From assembly GCF_002020355.1 (NCBI RefSeq), contig NZ_MPZV01000003.1, positions 558,001 through 622,000 on the forward strand: 64,000 nucleotides of DNA, written 5' to 3'. The notes under the pieces were generated by a model, which did not search any database, was not told the DNA's origin, and saw only the letters and a program-made list of their open reading frames with translations. The position numbers and the translations under genes are program-made. Positions 53,729-64,000 of the stretch are shown in pieces. The stretch comes from Thioclava sediminum. Its GTDB lineage: Bacteria; Pseudomonadota; Alphaproteobacteria; Rhodobacterales; Rhodobacteraceae. Each line of letters opens with the position of its first letter. Within the stretch, counting starts at the first letter, position 1.

Positions 53729-55090
53729 TCAGTTGATCTTGCCCAGCTCGTCGTTCATCTTCGCGACCGCATCCTCGGCCGAGATGTTGCCGTCGATGAA
53801 GTCGCGCACAACCCGGTTGATGACCTGGCTGTTGAGCATCTTCGAGGCCAGCGCGAGCTGCCCGTCCTTCACGCCCCAGCGCTGTGCGGTGTCGAGACCC
53901 TTGGTGATCTCGTCGACCACGGCCGGCGCGTAGAGATCCTTGAGCGGCGCCTTGCGATCCACGCCCACCGGCAGGGTCGCCCAGAGCTTGGTGAACTTCT
54001 CCGGATCCGCATCGGTGCCGCGACGGGTCGGGAACTTGCCCTCGGGCGCGATCGACAGCGTCTGTTCGTAGCCGTCATTCATCGAGTAATCGACGAATTG
54101 CTCGGCCGCTTCGGTGTCGGCATCGGCGGTGATGGTGAAGTAACGCAGGTCCGCCCAGCTCGCACCGTCGGGGTTCGACGGGCCCGCGAGGTTGGTCACG
54201 ACGCCGGTATCCTTCGACAGCTCGGTCGAGGTCGGATCGTCGTTGATCATCGGCGGGGCGCTGTCACGCAGACCGGCCAGCTCGTCGAGGATGAAGGGCG
54301 ACCACATGATCATCGCCGCCTTGCCCGCGAAATACAGCTCGCGCGACTGCTTCCAGTAGTTCTCGCCGGGCGGGGAGGCATCGGCCAGCTTCTTGTAGAA
54401 GTTCAGCACCTCGACCGTCTTCTTCTCGTCGAGCGGCTTGAAGCCGTCCGGCCCCACCGGCGAGACGCCGTTGGCGAGGAAGATCTGCTCGAGGATCTGG
54501 CTCATGTAGTTCTCGTCGACCTTGGTCGCGGCGACGAAGCCATACATGCTCGGCGGATTGTTGAGCTTGTCGAGCGCGGCTTCGATCGACTTGAAATCGG
54601 TCGGAGGCGCGAGGCCCGCTTTGTCGAACAGGTCCTTGCGGTAAAGGATCATCTGGGTCCAGCCATCGACCGGCACTGCGGCGTAATCGCCATCCGTCTC
54701 GACCATCTTCAGCGCGCCGGGCGCGAAGGTCGCCGGATCGAGCTTGTCGACCACATCGGTGCTCGCCAGCGTGTCGACGATGCCCGCATCGGTCCAGGGC
54801 AGCACGTTCTGAATCGGTGTGTAGATCACGTCCGGCAGATCACCCGCTGCAAAAGCGGCGGTGGCGCGCTGGTTCAGGTCGCTCTCGGTGACCGGGATCA
54901 CGTCCACGCTGATGCCGGTCTTTGCCTTGAAGTCGTCGGCCATCTGCTGCTGCTTGGCCAGACGCTCGGGCTGTTCCTCGGTGGTCCAGAACTTGATCGT
55001 CTGCGCCTGCACCGCGACGGCGCCCGCCATCAGCGCCAGCACGGTCGAGCCCATCAGCATCGCCGTTTTATGTCCTCGAATTAGCTTCAT
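53729..55090 (-). CDS. Extracellular solute-binding protein, family 1 (CUT1 type)
   Basis: 453 residues from ATG 55090. A signal peptide runs to about residue 29 (AGAVAVQAQ). The mature protein starts TIKFWTTEEQPERLAKQQQM, then DVIPVTESDLNQRATAAFAA, PVDGWTQMILYRKDLFDKAG and MIMWSPFILDELAGL, all typical of the sugar-binding SBP_bac_1 fold. It delivers the substrate to the two permeases downstream. Its ligand is not readable from the sequence; the neighbouring hydrolase suggests a glycosylated small osmolyte. Confidence 0.9.
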   Translation of the reverse strand: MKLIRGHKTAMLMGSTVLALMAGAVAVQAQTIKFWTTEEQPERLAKQQQMADDFKAKTGISVDVIPVTESDLNQRATAAFAAGDLPDVIYTPIQNVLPWTDAGIVDTLASTDVVDKLDPATFAPGALKMVETDGDYAAVPVDGWTQMILYRKDLFDKAGLAPPTDFKSIEAALDKLNNPPSMYGFVAATKVDENYMSQILEQIFLANGVSPVGPDGFKPLDEKKTVEVLNFYKKLADASPPGENYWKQSRELYFAGKAAMIMWSPFILDELAGLRDSAPPMINDDPTSTELSKDTGVVTNLAGPSNPDGASWADLRYFTITADADTEAAEQFVDYSMNDGYEQTLSIAPEGKFPTRRGTDADPEKFTKLWATLPVGVDRKAPLKDLYAPAVVDEITKGLDTAQRWGVKDGQLALASKMLNSQVINRVVRDFIDGNISAEDAVAKMNDELGKIN

Positions 55091-55120
55091 TTACTTTCCT
55101 CCCGGTAGATTGCGTTTCTC

Positions 55121-56200
55121 TTATGGGTCGACGGGCGGCCCATCGGAGCCTCCCGGTTCCAGTTGCGCCGCCACCAATTCCGTCAGCTCTCCGGGCGGCG
55201 CACCGCGGAGCTGCGCGATCAGCAGTGACGCGAGACGCGCGCCCGCGTGCTGGCTGTCGACTGCGAATGTCGTGAGGGGCGGATCGACCATCCGGCCCTC
55301 GGGAATACCGTCATAGGAGATGATCGACAGGTCGCGCCCGATCGTCAGCCCCCGCTCGCGCGCCACGTCATAGGCCCCGAGCGCAGTCGCGTCGGTGGAA
55401 TAGACGATCGCGGTCGGGGGATCGGGCAGATCGAGCAGGTCGCGCGCGGCCTGCGCCCCTTCCGAACGGTCGGAAATCTCCATCAGCTCGAGCGCGGGAT
55501 CGAAGGGCAGACCGGCCTCTTCCAACCCGTCGCGGTAGCCGTCTCGGCGCAGCAGCGCGAAATTGTAGCTCGCATGCGACCCGGCGAAGGCGATGCGGCG
55601 ATGACCGAAGCCCGCCAGCCGCACGACCGCGGCACGCATCGCGCCCTCGCCATCCACGTCGTACCACGACAGGCCTGGATCGGGCTGGCCGTGGCCGGTG
55701 CGGCCGAACAGCACGAAGGGCACGTGTTTCGTCTGCAGGAACTTCACCCGCGGGTCCACGACCTGCGTCCGCGGGAGGATGAAACCGTCGACCTTGTGCT
55801 CCTGCAAAAGCCGCGTGACCGTGTCCTCCATCTCCTCGCGCGAATTCGACGAGGCGATCGTCAGGGTCCAGCCTTCGAGTGAGGCTTCCTGCGTGATCCC
55901 GCCAAGGAAATCCGTGAGGAACGGCCCGTAGCGGTCCGGCGCGTCGAGCTCGAGCACCAGACCCAGCGCCCGCACCCGCCCCGTGCGCACGGCCTGCGCA
56001 TAGGGCATCGGCGCATAGCCCATCTCGGCGGCGACGCGCGCCACGCGCTCGCGGGTCTCGGGAGAAATGTCGGAATAATTGTTGAGCGCCCGCGACACGG
56101 TGCTCTTGGTCAGGCCCAGCGCCTGCGCAAGATCAGAAATCCGCACCCGGCGCGGCGCCGGTTCGGACGGTTTCTTATTTGTGTCGCGAATCTCCTCCAT
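55121..56200 (-). CDS. LacI-family transcriptional repressor
   Basis: 359 residues from ATG 56200. The helix-turn-helix is at about 19-43 (VRISDLAQALGLTKSTVSRA), followed by the hinge helix (PMPYAQAVRTGRVRALGLVL) and a periplasmic-binding-like effector domain (VDGFILPRTQ, STDATALGAYDVAREREL-like YSTDATALGAYDVA). It is the first gene of the operon, 30 bases before the binding protein. Two palindromic operators lie 19-52 bases upstream of its start, so it should repress itself and the whole operon until the imported sugar or a derivative binds. Confidence 0.92.
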   Translation of the reverse strand: MEEIRDTNKKPSEPAPRRVRISDLAQALGLTKSTVSRALNNYSDISPETRERVARVAAEMGYAPMPYAQAVRTGRVRALGLVLELDAPDRYGPFLTDFLGGITQEASLEGWTLTIASSNSREEMEDTVTRLLQEHKVDGFILPRTQVVDPRVKFLQTKHVPFVLFGRTGHGQPDPGLSWYDVDGEGAMRAAVVRLAGFGHRRIAFAGSHASYNFALLRRDGYRDGLEEAGLPFDPALELMEISDRSEGAQAARDLLDLPDPPTAIVYSTDATALGAYDVARERGLTIGRDLSIISYDGIPEGRMVDPPLTTFAVDSQHAGARLASLLIAQLRGAPPGELTELVAAQLEPGGSDGPPVDP

Positions 56201-56218
56201 GGCGAGAGACTAGGTTAA

Positions 56219-56252
56219 CGAAACCGATTTCGTAAAGCCGAAACCGGTTTCG
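56219..56252. promoter_or_regulatory. Pair of LacI-type operators
   Basis: CGAAACCGATTTCG (56219-56232, one imperfect base pair) and CGAAACCGGTTTCG (56239-56252, perfect palindrome) are 20 bases apart centre to centre, about two helical turns. The central CG and flanking AAAC/GTTT pattern is what LacI/GalR-family repressors bind. Confidence 0.85.
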
Positions 56253-56715
56253 AAACACGAATTCAGCCTCAAGTCGCCGTGTGCCGCGGCGCGGCAATGT
56301 GGCTATGGACGGCCCGTGTTTAGCCCCGAGAGTTTTTAGAAAACCCCGCGAAATCAAGCTACTAAAGGACGACTTTGACACTGTGGAGGACCGTGCGTTT
56401 GCCGTCCTCTCTCGCTGCACCGGTAGTCCGCCAGCGCCCGGCCCGGGGAAACATCGCCCCATTGCGATCACAGCTTGGTGTTGAAGACAGAACCGCCGCG
56501 CGCGCCCATCGGAGAAAATCCCCTATTCACATGCTGTTACGCGCCACTGTTAAACGACTCGGCTTCGCCGCCCGGCGCCAGTTCCCTTTCCTTGCGGCTG
56601 AACCAAAGGCCGATCCAGCCCGTTGACTTGCAGGGCAATCCAAACGCGCCCCCGAGTTTTTCAAAAGTTTCCTCAAGGACTGACCAGCATCAGCCTTCAG
56701 CGGAAAGGAATTGCC
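56253..56715. other. 463-bp non-coding region between the lacI operon and the polyketide synthase gene
   Basis: The region should hold the plus-strand promoter for the polyketide synthase pair. I see no further operator copies, no terminator with a T-run and no credible gene; short open frames here have no family resemblance. Confidence 0.4.
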
Positions 56716-57795
56716 ATGTCAGTTTATCTCCACGGTCTCTCGACTGCGCTACCGCCGCATTGTCTCGCGCAGTCCGAGGTGCGTAAGCGCGCCGAGATCA
56801 TCTTCGGCGAGACCTACCCGCAATTCGAGCGGCTATCGAAGACCTTCGACACGGCCGGGATCGATCGGCGCTATTCGGTCGTGCCGATCGATTGGTTCTC
56901 GGAAGAGCACGGCTGGGCGGATCGCAACGCGGCTTTCATGGAAGGCGCGAAGGCGCTGTTCATCGACGCGGCGCAGGCGGCCCTCGACACCGCAGGCTGG
57001 CAGGGCTCGGAGGTCGATTGCGTGGTCACGGTCTGCTCGACCGGGCTCGCGACGCCCTCGCTCGAGGCGCAGGTGCTGGGCGAGATGGGCTTTCGCGACG
57101 ACATCATGCGCGTGCCGATTTTCGGTCTGGGCTGCGCGGGCGGCGTCTCGGGACTGTCGACGGCGCAATCCATCGCGGCGGGGCGTCCGGGGGCGAAGGT
57201 TCTGCTCGTCGTGGTCGAAACCTGCTCGCTGTCCTTCCGTGCGGACCGGATGCAGAAGGCCGATATCGTGGCGGCCGTGCTGTTTGCAGATGGCGCGGCT
57301 GCGGCCTGTATCAGCACCGAGGCGCCGGGCGCGGGTCAGGTGATCTCGCTCGGTCAGGGGCACCAGAAGACATGGCCCAACACGCTCGACGTCATGGGCT
57401 GGGATGTCGACGAGATCGGCTTCGGTGTGATCTTCGACCGCTCGATCCCGGGCTTCGTGACAGCCGAATTCGCCGCGGCCGCGGAAGGTGCGCTCAAGGC
57501 CGCGAACCTTAACCATGACGAGATTGACCGTTATGTCTGCCACCCCGGCGGCGCGAAGGTCGTGGAGGCGATTGAAGGCGCGCTGCATCTGGAACAGGGC
57601 GTTCTGGATGCCGAACGCGCGGTACTGCGCGAGGCGGGCAACATGTCCGCACCGACGATGCTGTTCGTGATGCGGGCGGTGTTGGACTCGGGCAAGACCG
57701 GGCAGATGATGGGCTGCGCACTCGGCCCCGGCTTCACCGCCTCCTTCCTGCCCTTCCATGTCGGTCCGGCCCAAAGCGAGAGGGAGGCCGCCTGA
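56716..57795 (+). CDS. Type III polyketide synthase (chalcone/stilbene synthase family)
   Basis: 359 residues from ATG 56716 (GAAAGGAA upstream). The catalytic triad is complete: C140 in FGLGCAGGVSG, H276 in VCHPGGAKVV and N309 in EAGNMSAPTM. It extends an acyl-CoA starter with malonyl-CoA and cyclises the product. Bacterial relatives next to an ICMT-type gene (BpsA in Bacillus) make alkylpyrones or alkylresorcinols, so a lipid-like pyrone or phenol is a fair guess; chain length is unknown. The stop overlaps the next start as TGATG. Confidence 0.9.
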   Translation: MSVYLHGLSTALPPHCLAQSEVRKRAEIIFGETYPQFERLSKTFDTAGIDRRYSVVPIDWFSEEHGWADRNAAFMEGAKALFIDAAQAALDTAGWQGSEVDCVVTVCSTGLATPSLEAQVLGEMGFRDDIMRVPIFGLGCAGGVSGLSTAQSIAAGRPGAKVLLVVVETCSLSFRADRMQKADIVAAVLFADGAAAACISTEAPGAGQVISLGQGHQKTWPNTLDVMGWDVDEIGFGVIFDRSIPGFVTAEFAAAAEGALKAANLNHDEIDRYVCHPGGAKVVEAIEGALHLEQGVLDAERAVLREAGNMSAPTMLFVMRAVLDSGKTGQMMGCALGPGFTASFLPFHVGPAQSEREAA

Positions 57796-58292
57796 TGGTC
57801 CTCCCGAGCCTCCTGTTCCTGGCTTTCATCGTCGTGCAACGGCTGAGCGAATTGGTGATCGCCAAGCGCAACACCGCCCGGCTTCTGGCGCGCGGGGCCC
57901 ATGAGGTCGGCGCGTCGCATTACCCGGTGATGGTCGCGATGCACAGCGCCTGGATTTTCTGCCTGATCGTCTTCGGGCTCGGCCAGCCGGTCCACCTCGG
58001 TTGGCTCGCGATCTTCGCGGTGCTGCAGGTGCTGCGCGTCTGGATTCTCACCAGCCTCGGCGCGCGCTGGACGACGCGGGTGATCATCCTCGACGAGCCG
58101 CTGGTCGCGCGCGGGCCATTCAAATACGTCTCGCATCCCAATTACATGCTAGTCGTGGCCGAGATCTTCGTGGCCCCGATGGTGCTGGGCCTGCTCTGGG
58201 TAGCCGTGCTGTTCACCGTTCTCAACGCGGCGATGCTCTGGGTGCGGATCGGGGTAGAGAACAAGGCCCTCGCCCCGATGCGCGCGGGCTGA
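57795..58292 (+). CDS. Isoprenylcysteine carboxyl methyltransferase (ICMT)-like membrane protein
   Basis: 165 residues, four or five membrane helices. ARWTTRVIILDEPLVARGPF and KYVSHPNYMLVVAEIFVAP form the conserved SAM-binding RHPxY-like motif of the ICMT/PEMT family, followed by RIGVENKALAP. With its translationally coupled type III polyketide synthase it resembles BpsB, which methylates the polyketide oxygen. Prenylated proteins are not expected in this bacterium, so methylation of the PKS product is the likely role. Confidence 0.85.
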   Translation: MVLPSLLFLAFIVVQRLSELVIAKRNTARLLARGAHEVGASHYPVMVAMHSAWIFCLIVFGLGQPVHLGWLAIFAVLQVLRVWILTSLGARWTTRVIILDEPLVARGPFKYVSHPNYMLVVAEIFVAPMVLGLLWVAVLFTVLNAAMLWVRIGVENKALAPMRAG

Positions 58293-58300
58293 ATGCGAAA

Positions 58301-58322
58301 CGGGGGGCGAACTCGCCCCCCG
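58301..58322. terminator. Hairpin between the PKS/methyltransferase pair and dctM
   Basis: Perfect 10-bp stem CGGGGGGCGA/TCGCCCCCCG (58301-58310/58313-58322) between convergent genes. The tail is only weakly T-rich, so terminator function is likely but not certain. Confidence 0.65.
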
Positions 58323-58351
58323 CTCTATCTCATCCGCTTGTCTGAAGTGGC

Positions 58352-59707
58352 TCAGCCGCCAAGCACACGTGGCAGCCACAGCGTCAGCGCCGGAAAGCCC
58401 AGCAGAAGCGCGACGCGCACCAGCTCGGACAGGAAGAACGGGAAGACACCGCGGAAGGTGGTGCCCATTGGCACGTTCTTCGCCAGCGCCGAGATCACGA
58501 AGACATTCATCCCCACCGGCGGCGTGATCAGTCCCAGTTCCACCACTACAAGCGCGAGGATGCCGAACCAGACCTTCAGCTCGTCGGTCGAGAGGCCGAA
58601 GCCAGAGCCGTCCGCCATCTGGTAGAGCCCGCCATTGATCTCGACCAGCACCGGCCAGAAGAAGGGCAGCACCAGCAGGATCATCGACATCGAGTCCATC
58701 AGGCAGCCCAGCACGATCAGCGCGATCAGCAGGATTGCCATCACCATCATTGGCGGCAGGCCCGAATTCACTGCCATATCGGCAGCCGCCTGCGGCACCC
58801 CTGCCCGCGACATGAAAATCTTCAGCAGCTCGGCCCCCAGCAGGATCAGGTAGATCATGCCCGTCGTGCCCGCCGTCTCGAGGATCGACGACCGCATCGC
58901 CTCGCGCGACATCAGTCCGCGGAAGAGCCCATAGACGAAGACCGCGAAGACACCGATCGCAGCGGCGGGCGTCGGGTTGTAGAAGCCCGCATAGATGCCG
59001 CCGATCACGACGCCGAAGATGCCCAGCACCGGCAGCACGCCGCGCGTAGCCGCCCAGAACTCGGCCTTGTCCGACACGCCCTGTGCGGGGCCTGCGCTCG
59101 GCACGAGGCGGACATAGATCGCGATGGTCATCAGGAACAGCACGACCGCGATCAGACCGGGGATCAGCGCGGCCATGAACATGGTGACGATATTGGCCTC
59201 CACGATCACCGCGTAGATCACGAGGATCACCGAGGGCGGGATCAGGATGCCCAGCACGCCGCCCGCCGCGACCGAACCGGTCGCGAGTGCCGGGGAGTAG
59301 TTGTAGCGCTCCAGCTCCGGCAGGGCGACCTTGCCCATCGTCGAGGCCGTGGCGAGCGAAGACCCGCAGACCGCGCCGAAGCCCGCACAGGCGGCGATCG
59401 AGGCCATCGCGGTGCCGCCGCGCATCCAGCCGAACCACGCATTGGCGGCGCGGAACATATCACGCGACAGGCCCGTCTTGGTGGCCAGCGCCCCCATCAG
59501 GACGAACATCGGCACGACCGAGAGGTCATAGATCGAGAATTGGCCGTAAGCGAGCGTCTTGAGCTGGCTCAGCAGGATCGCCGGGCCGTTGATGATCGCG
59601 GTGCCGCCAGCGCCCACGACGATCATCGCATAGGCGATGGGCACACGCATCACGATGAGCCCCACGAGAATGGCGAGGCCCAGCAGGCCGAGAGTAATCG
59701 GGTCCAT
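58352..59707 (-). CDS. dctM: TRAP transporter large permease subunit
   Basis: 451 residues from ATG 59707, which overlaps the dctQ stop as TGATG. About twelve membrane helices with family stretches PIAYAMIVVGAGGTAIING, GSVAAGGVLGILIPPSVILV and PPVGMNVFVISALAKNVPMG. It carries the sodium-coupled transport path. With DctQ and the binding protein DctP it forms a TRAP importer located in an aromatic-acid operon, so an aromatic or other carboxylic acid is the likely cargo. Confidence 0.93.
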   Translation of the reverse strand: MDPITLGLLGLAILVGLIVMRVPIAYAMIVVGAGGTAIINGPAILLSQLKTLAYGQFSIYDLSVVPMFVLMGALATKTGLSRDMFRAANAWFGWMRGGTAMASIAACAGFGAVCGSSLATASTMGKVALPELERYNYSPALATGSVAAGGVLGILIPPSVILVIYAVIVEANIVTMFMAALIPGLIAVVLFLMTIAIYVRLVPSAGPAQGVSDKAEFWAATRGVLPVLGIFGVVIGGIYAGFYNPTPAAAIGVFAVFVYGLFRGLMSREAMRSSILETAGTTGMIYLILLGAELLKIFMSRAGVPQAAADMAVNSGLPPMMVMAILLIALIVLGCLMDSMSMILLVLPFFWPVLVEINGGLYQMADGSGFGLSTDELKVWFGILALVVVELGLITPPVGMNVFVISALAKNVPMGTTFRGVFPFFLSELVRVALLLGFPALTLWLPRVLGG

Positions 59708-60189
59708 CAGGCACGCCCCGTCCAGTTGTCCCGCAGGCTCAGCGCTGCGGCGATGAAAAGTAGCGCCAGCGAAGCAAGCGCGGGAAGGTAGGCCCACCAG
59801 ACCGGGATCTGCAGGATCGTGGTGGCGAGCGAATAGGATTTCTGGTCGAGCATCCCGAAATACATCCGCCACAGCAGGAGCGCCGCGAAGCCCAGCGCCA
59901 GCACCGAGCCGATGGCCGAGAAGCGGCGCTGCACGGCGGCGCTCAGTTTCGAGGTGAAGATATCCGCCGTCACGTTCTGATCGGCGAGTTGGCAATAGGG
60001 AAGGAACATGAAGGCCGCGATGGCGACCCCCATCTCCGTCAGTTCGAAGTCTCCCGCGAAGGGCAGCCCGATGAAGCCGCCCACCACGGTCCAGACGTTT
60101 ACGGCGACGATCGCTGCAAGCACCCCGCCTCCGGCGAGGGCCCAGGCATAGATCGCCTTGCGCAAGAAAGTCTCGGTTGCAGAATGCAT
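59707..60189 (-). CDS. dctQ: TRAP transporter small permease subunit
   Basis: 160 residues with four membrane helices. FLRKAIYAWALAGGGVLAAI, FELTEMGVAIAAFMFLPYCQ and the cytoplasmic QNVTADIFTSKL are typical of DctQ, the subunit that holds the transporter together. It starts 20 bases after dctP and overlaps dctM. Confidence 0.9.
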   Translation of the reverse strand: MHSATETFLRKAIYAWALAGGGVLAAIVAVNVWTVVGGFIGLPFAGDFELTEMGVAIAAFMFLPYCQLADQNVTADIFTSKLSAAVQRRFSAIGSVLALGFAALLLWRMYFGMLDQKSYSLATTILQIPVWWAYLPALASLALLFIAAALSLRDNWTGRA

Positions 60190-60209
60190 GATCGTCGCCG
60201 CTCCGTTGG

Positions 60210-61259
60210 TTACTGGCTCGCCAGGTTCTTTTCTTCTTCAGCGGTCAGCTCGCGGGCTTCTTTCACCAGCGCCGGACCGTCGATGCCTTGGCCTTTCACC
60301 TCGTCTTCCCAACGGGTGACGACCGGCTGCATCGCATCCTTGAAGGCTTGGGTCTCATCGGCCGAGAGCGTGATCAGCTCGTTGCCATCCGCTTCGGCGG
60401 CCTTGATCCCGTTATTGTCGCTGGTGCGCCAGATATCACCGACCTGCTTGAGCCACTCCTCGTCGGAGGCCTTGCGGAACGCCGCCTTGACGTCATCGGG
60501 CAGGCTGTCCCATTTCGCCTTGTTCATCGACACCTGGAAGATCGAGGTGCCCAGACGCCAATGGTCCTGACCTTCGATCTGATACTGGGTCTGCTGCTGC
60601 AGCTTCAGCGCGGGGATGATCTCCCACGGGATCAGCGCACCGTCGACGACCTTCTTCGAGAGCGCCTGCGGCAGTTCCGGCACCGGCATCGCGACCGGCT
60701 GCGCGTTCAGCGCCTCGATCACCCAAGCCCCCGTGCGCGACGGCGTACGCAGCTTCATGCCCTTCACGTCGGCGGGGCTGTGAACCGGGGTATCCACGGT
60801 ATGGATGCCGTTGCCCGCATGGGCGTGCAGGAACATCACTTCGAGGCCCTTGTCCTCGTATTCCTGCTTCAGTTCCTTATCGAACATGTCGCGCATCGCG
60901 AGGTTGGTCGCGGCCGGGTCGTTGTTGAAGACGGTCGGCAGTTCGAACACCTCGGTGCGCGGGAAGAGACCGGGCGTGTAGCCGTTGAGCGTCCAGATCA
61001 GATCGACCACGCCGTCACGCGCCTGCTGCACCAGCTCGGGCGGGCGACCACCCAGCGTCATCGCCGGGTAGATGTCGATCTTGACCTTGCCGTTCGAAAG
61101 CTCTTCGACACGCTTGGCCCAGGGCTCCAGCATCTGGGTCTGCACCGGCGCCTTGGCGCCAAGGAAATGGTGCAGCTTGAGGGTGATCTCCTGTGCGAAG
61201 CTCCCGCTCGCCCAAAGCATGGCTGCGGCGCTCAGCCCCAGTAGTTTCGTAAATTTCAT
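60210..61259 (-). CDS. dctP: TRAP transporter substrate-binding protein
   Basis: 349 residues from ATG 61259 (GGGAGGAA upstream). A signal peptide to about residue 22 (WASGSFAQE). The DctP fold shows TLKLHHFLGAKAPVQTQML, KIDIYPAMTLGGRPPELVQQ, the binding arginine in KGMKLRTPSRTGAWVIEAL, and PVPELPQALSKKVVDGA. It is 47 bases downstream of pobA, in the same operon, so it may bind 4-hydroxybenzoate or a related acid. Ligand assignment is inference from context. Confidence 0.92.
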   Translation of the reverse strand: MKFTKLLGLSAAAMLWASGSFAQEITLKLHHFLGAKAPVQTQMLEPWAKRVEELSNGKVKIDIYPAMTLGGRPPELVQQARDGVVDLIWTLNGYTPGLFPRTEVFELPTVFNNDPAATNLAMRDMFDKELKQEYEDKGLEVMFLHAHAGNGIHTVDTPVHSPADVKGMKLRTPSRTGAWVIEALNAQPVAMPVPELPQALSKKVVDGALIPWEIIPALKLQQQTQYQIEGQDHWRLGTSIFQVSMNKAKWDSLPDDVKAAFRKASDEEWLKQVGDIWRTSDNNGIKAAEADGNELITLSADETQAFKDAMQPVVTRWEDEVKGQGIDGPALVKEARELTAEEEKNLASQ

Positions 61260-61306
61260 CGTTATTTCCTCCCTTTGTGCCCCTCGCGCGGGGGCGGTTC
61301 GGCCTG

Positions 61307-63788
<2,482 letters not shown>

Positions 63789-63792
<4 letters not shown>

Positions 63793-64000
63793 GCGGCCCC
63801 CTTCATCGGCAGCGCGAGGATCTCACGCGCCTGCTGCCATGTGGCGACCGGACGGCCCGCCTTTTCGCACAGATCGACCGTGCGCTGGACCAGCGCCGCA
63901 TTCGACGGCGCGAGCGTGTCGCGATCCAGCCGGATATTGTCCTCCAGACCGGTGCGGCAATGGCCGCCGGTCTCGATGCACCATTGATTGACGATCGCCT
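63789..64000 (-). CDS. BKACE-family beta-keto acid cleavage enzyme, C-terminal part (5' cut by window edge)
   Basis: The last about 69 residues are visible, ending at TGA 63789-63791. GGHCRTGLEDNIRLDRDTLA followed by SNAALVQRTVDLCEKAGRPV is the typical C-terminus of BKACE (3-keto-5-aminohexanoate cleavage, DUF849) enzymes. These condense or cleave beta-keto acids with acetyl-CoA. In a pca/pob operon the substrate may be beta-ketoadipate, which would replace PcaIJ/PcaF; this is inference. Its stop overlaps the pcaB start. Confidence 0.85.

Overview
The window is GC-rich alphaproteobacterial chromosome, most likely from the Rhodobacterales (Paracoccaceae/Roseobacter type, for example Thioclava or a close relative). 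The evidence is an ALAS-type hemA with an FNR-like site upstream, a pobA-pcaB operon with a TRAP transporter, choXWV, DUF2125 and DUF1127 proteins, and dense ATGA/TGATG-overlapped operons. No phylogeny could be run, so this is inference from gene content and style.

Layout. 1-6164: the 3' end of infC, then four same-strand genes (two glycosyltransferases of one family, an atypical SDR, and an alpha/beta-hydrolase-like protein without its nucleophile). 6258-18811: core genes (DUF1127, pyrC, pyrE, dnaB; amiC and mrcA for peptidoglycan; an aminotransferase; a DsbA-like oxidoreductase; a membrane chemoreceptor). 19007-33372: DUF1236 protein, ispG, a rodZ-like gene, hemA, an M20 peptidase, a MotA/ExbB-like plus MotB/OmpA-like pair, ChaC, DUF2125, the hisC-tyrC-extensin operon and rpsD. 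33815-37108: a pentose-type sugar importer in which one ATPase domain and the permease form a single 701-residue polypeptide. 37308-37397: tRNA-Ser(GCU), which is the attachment site of a 6.6-kb integrative island (37398-44030).

The island carries a tyrosine integrase at its far end, an AlpA-like regulator, a winged-helix protein, a hidden 31-codon gene, a primase-polymerase and several lower-GC unknown genes. A 15-bp direct repeat flanks it. Just beyond it lies a remnant of a ThuA-like gene.

44461-56252 looks like an osmolyte section: a universal stress protein, a choXWV choline-type importer, then an operon under a LacI-type repressor (lacI, binding protein, two permeases with extra domains, a GH63-like hydrolase, MalK-type ATPase) with two palindromic operators upstream of lacI. 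I infer import and hydrolysis of a glycosylated compatible solute such as glucosylglycerate or mannosylglycerate; this is the best candidate for a little-described system here.

56716-58292 encodes a type III polyketide synthase translationally coupled to an ICMT-like methyltransferase. 58352-64000 is one minus-strand operon (BKACE, pcaB, pobA, dctP, dctQ, dctM) for uptake and degradation of 4-hydroxybenzoate through the beta-ketoadipate route. A roughly 135-bp intergenic repeat with 16-bp inverted ends occurs twice (32.5 and 44.9 kb).
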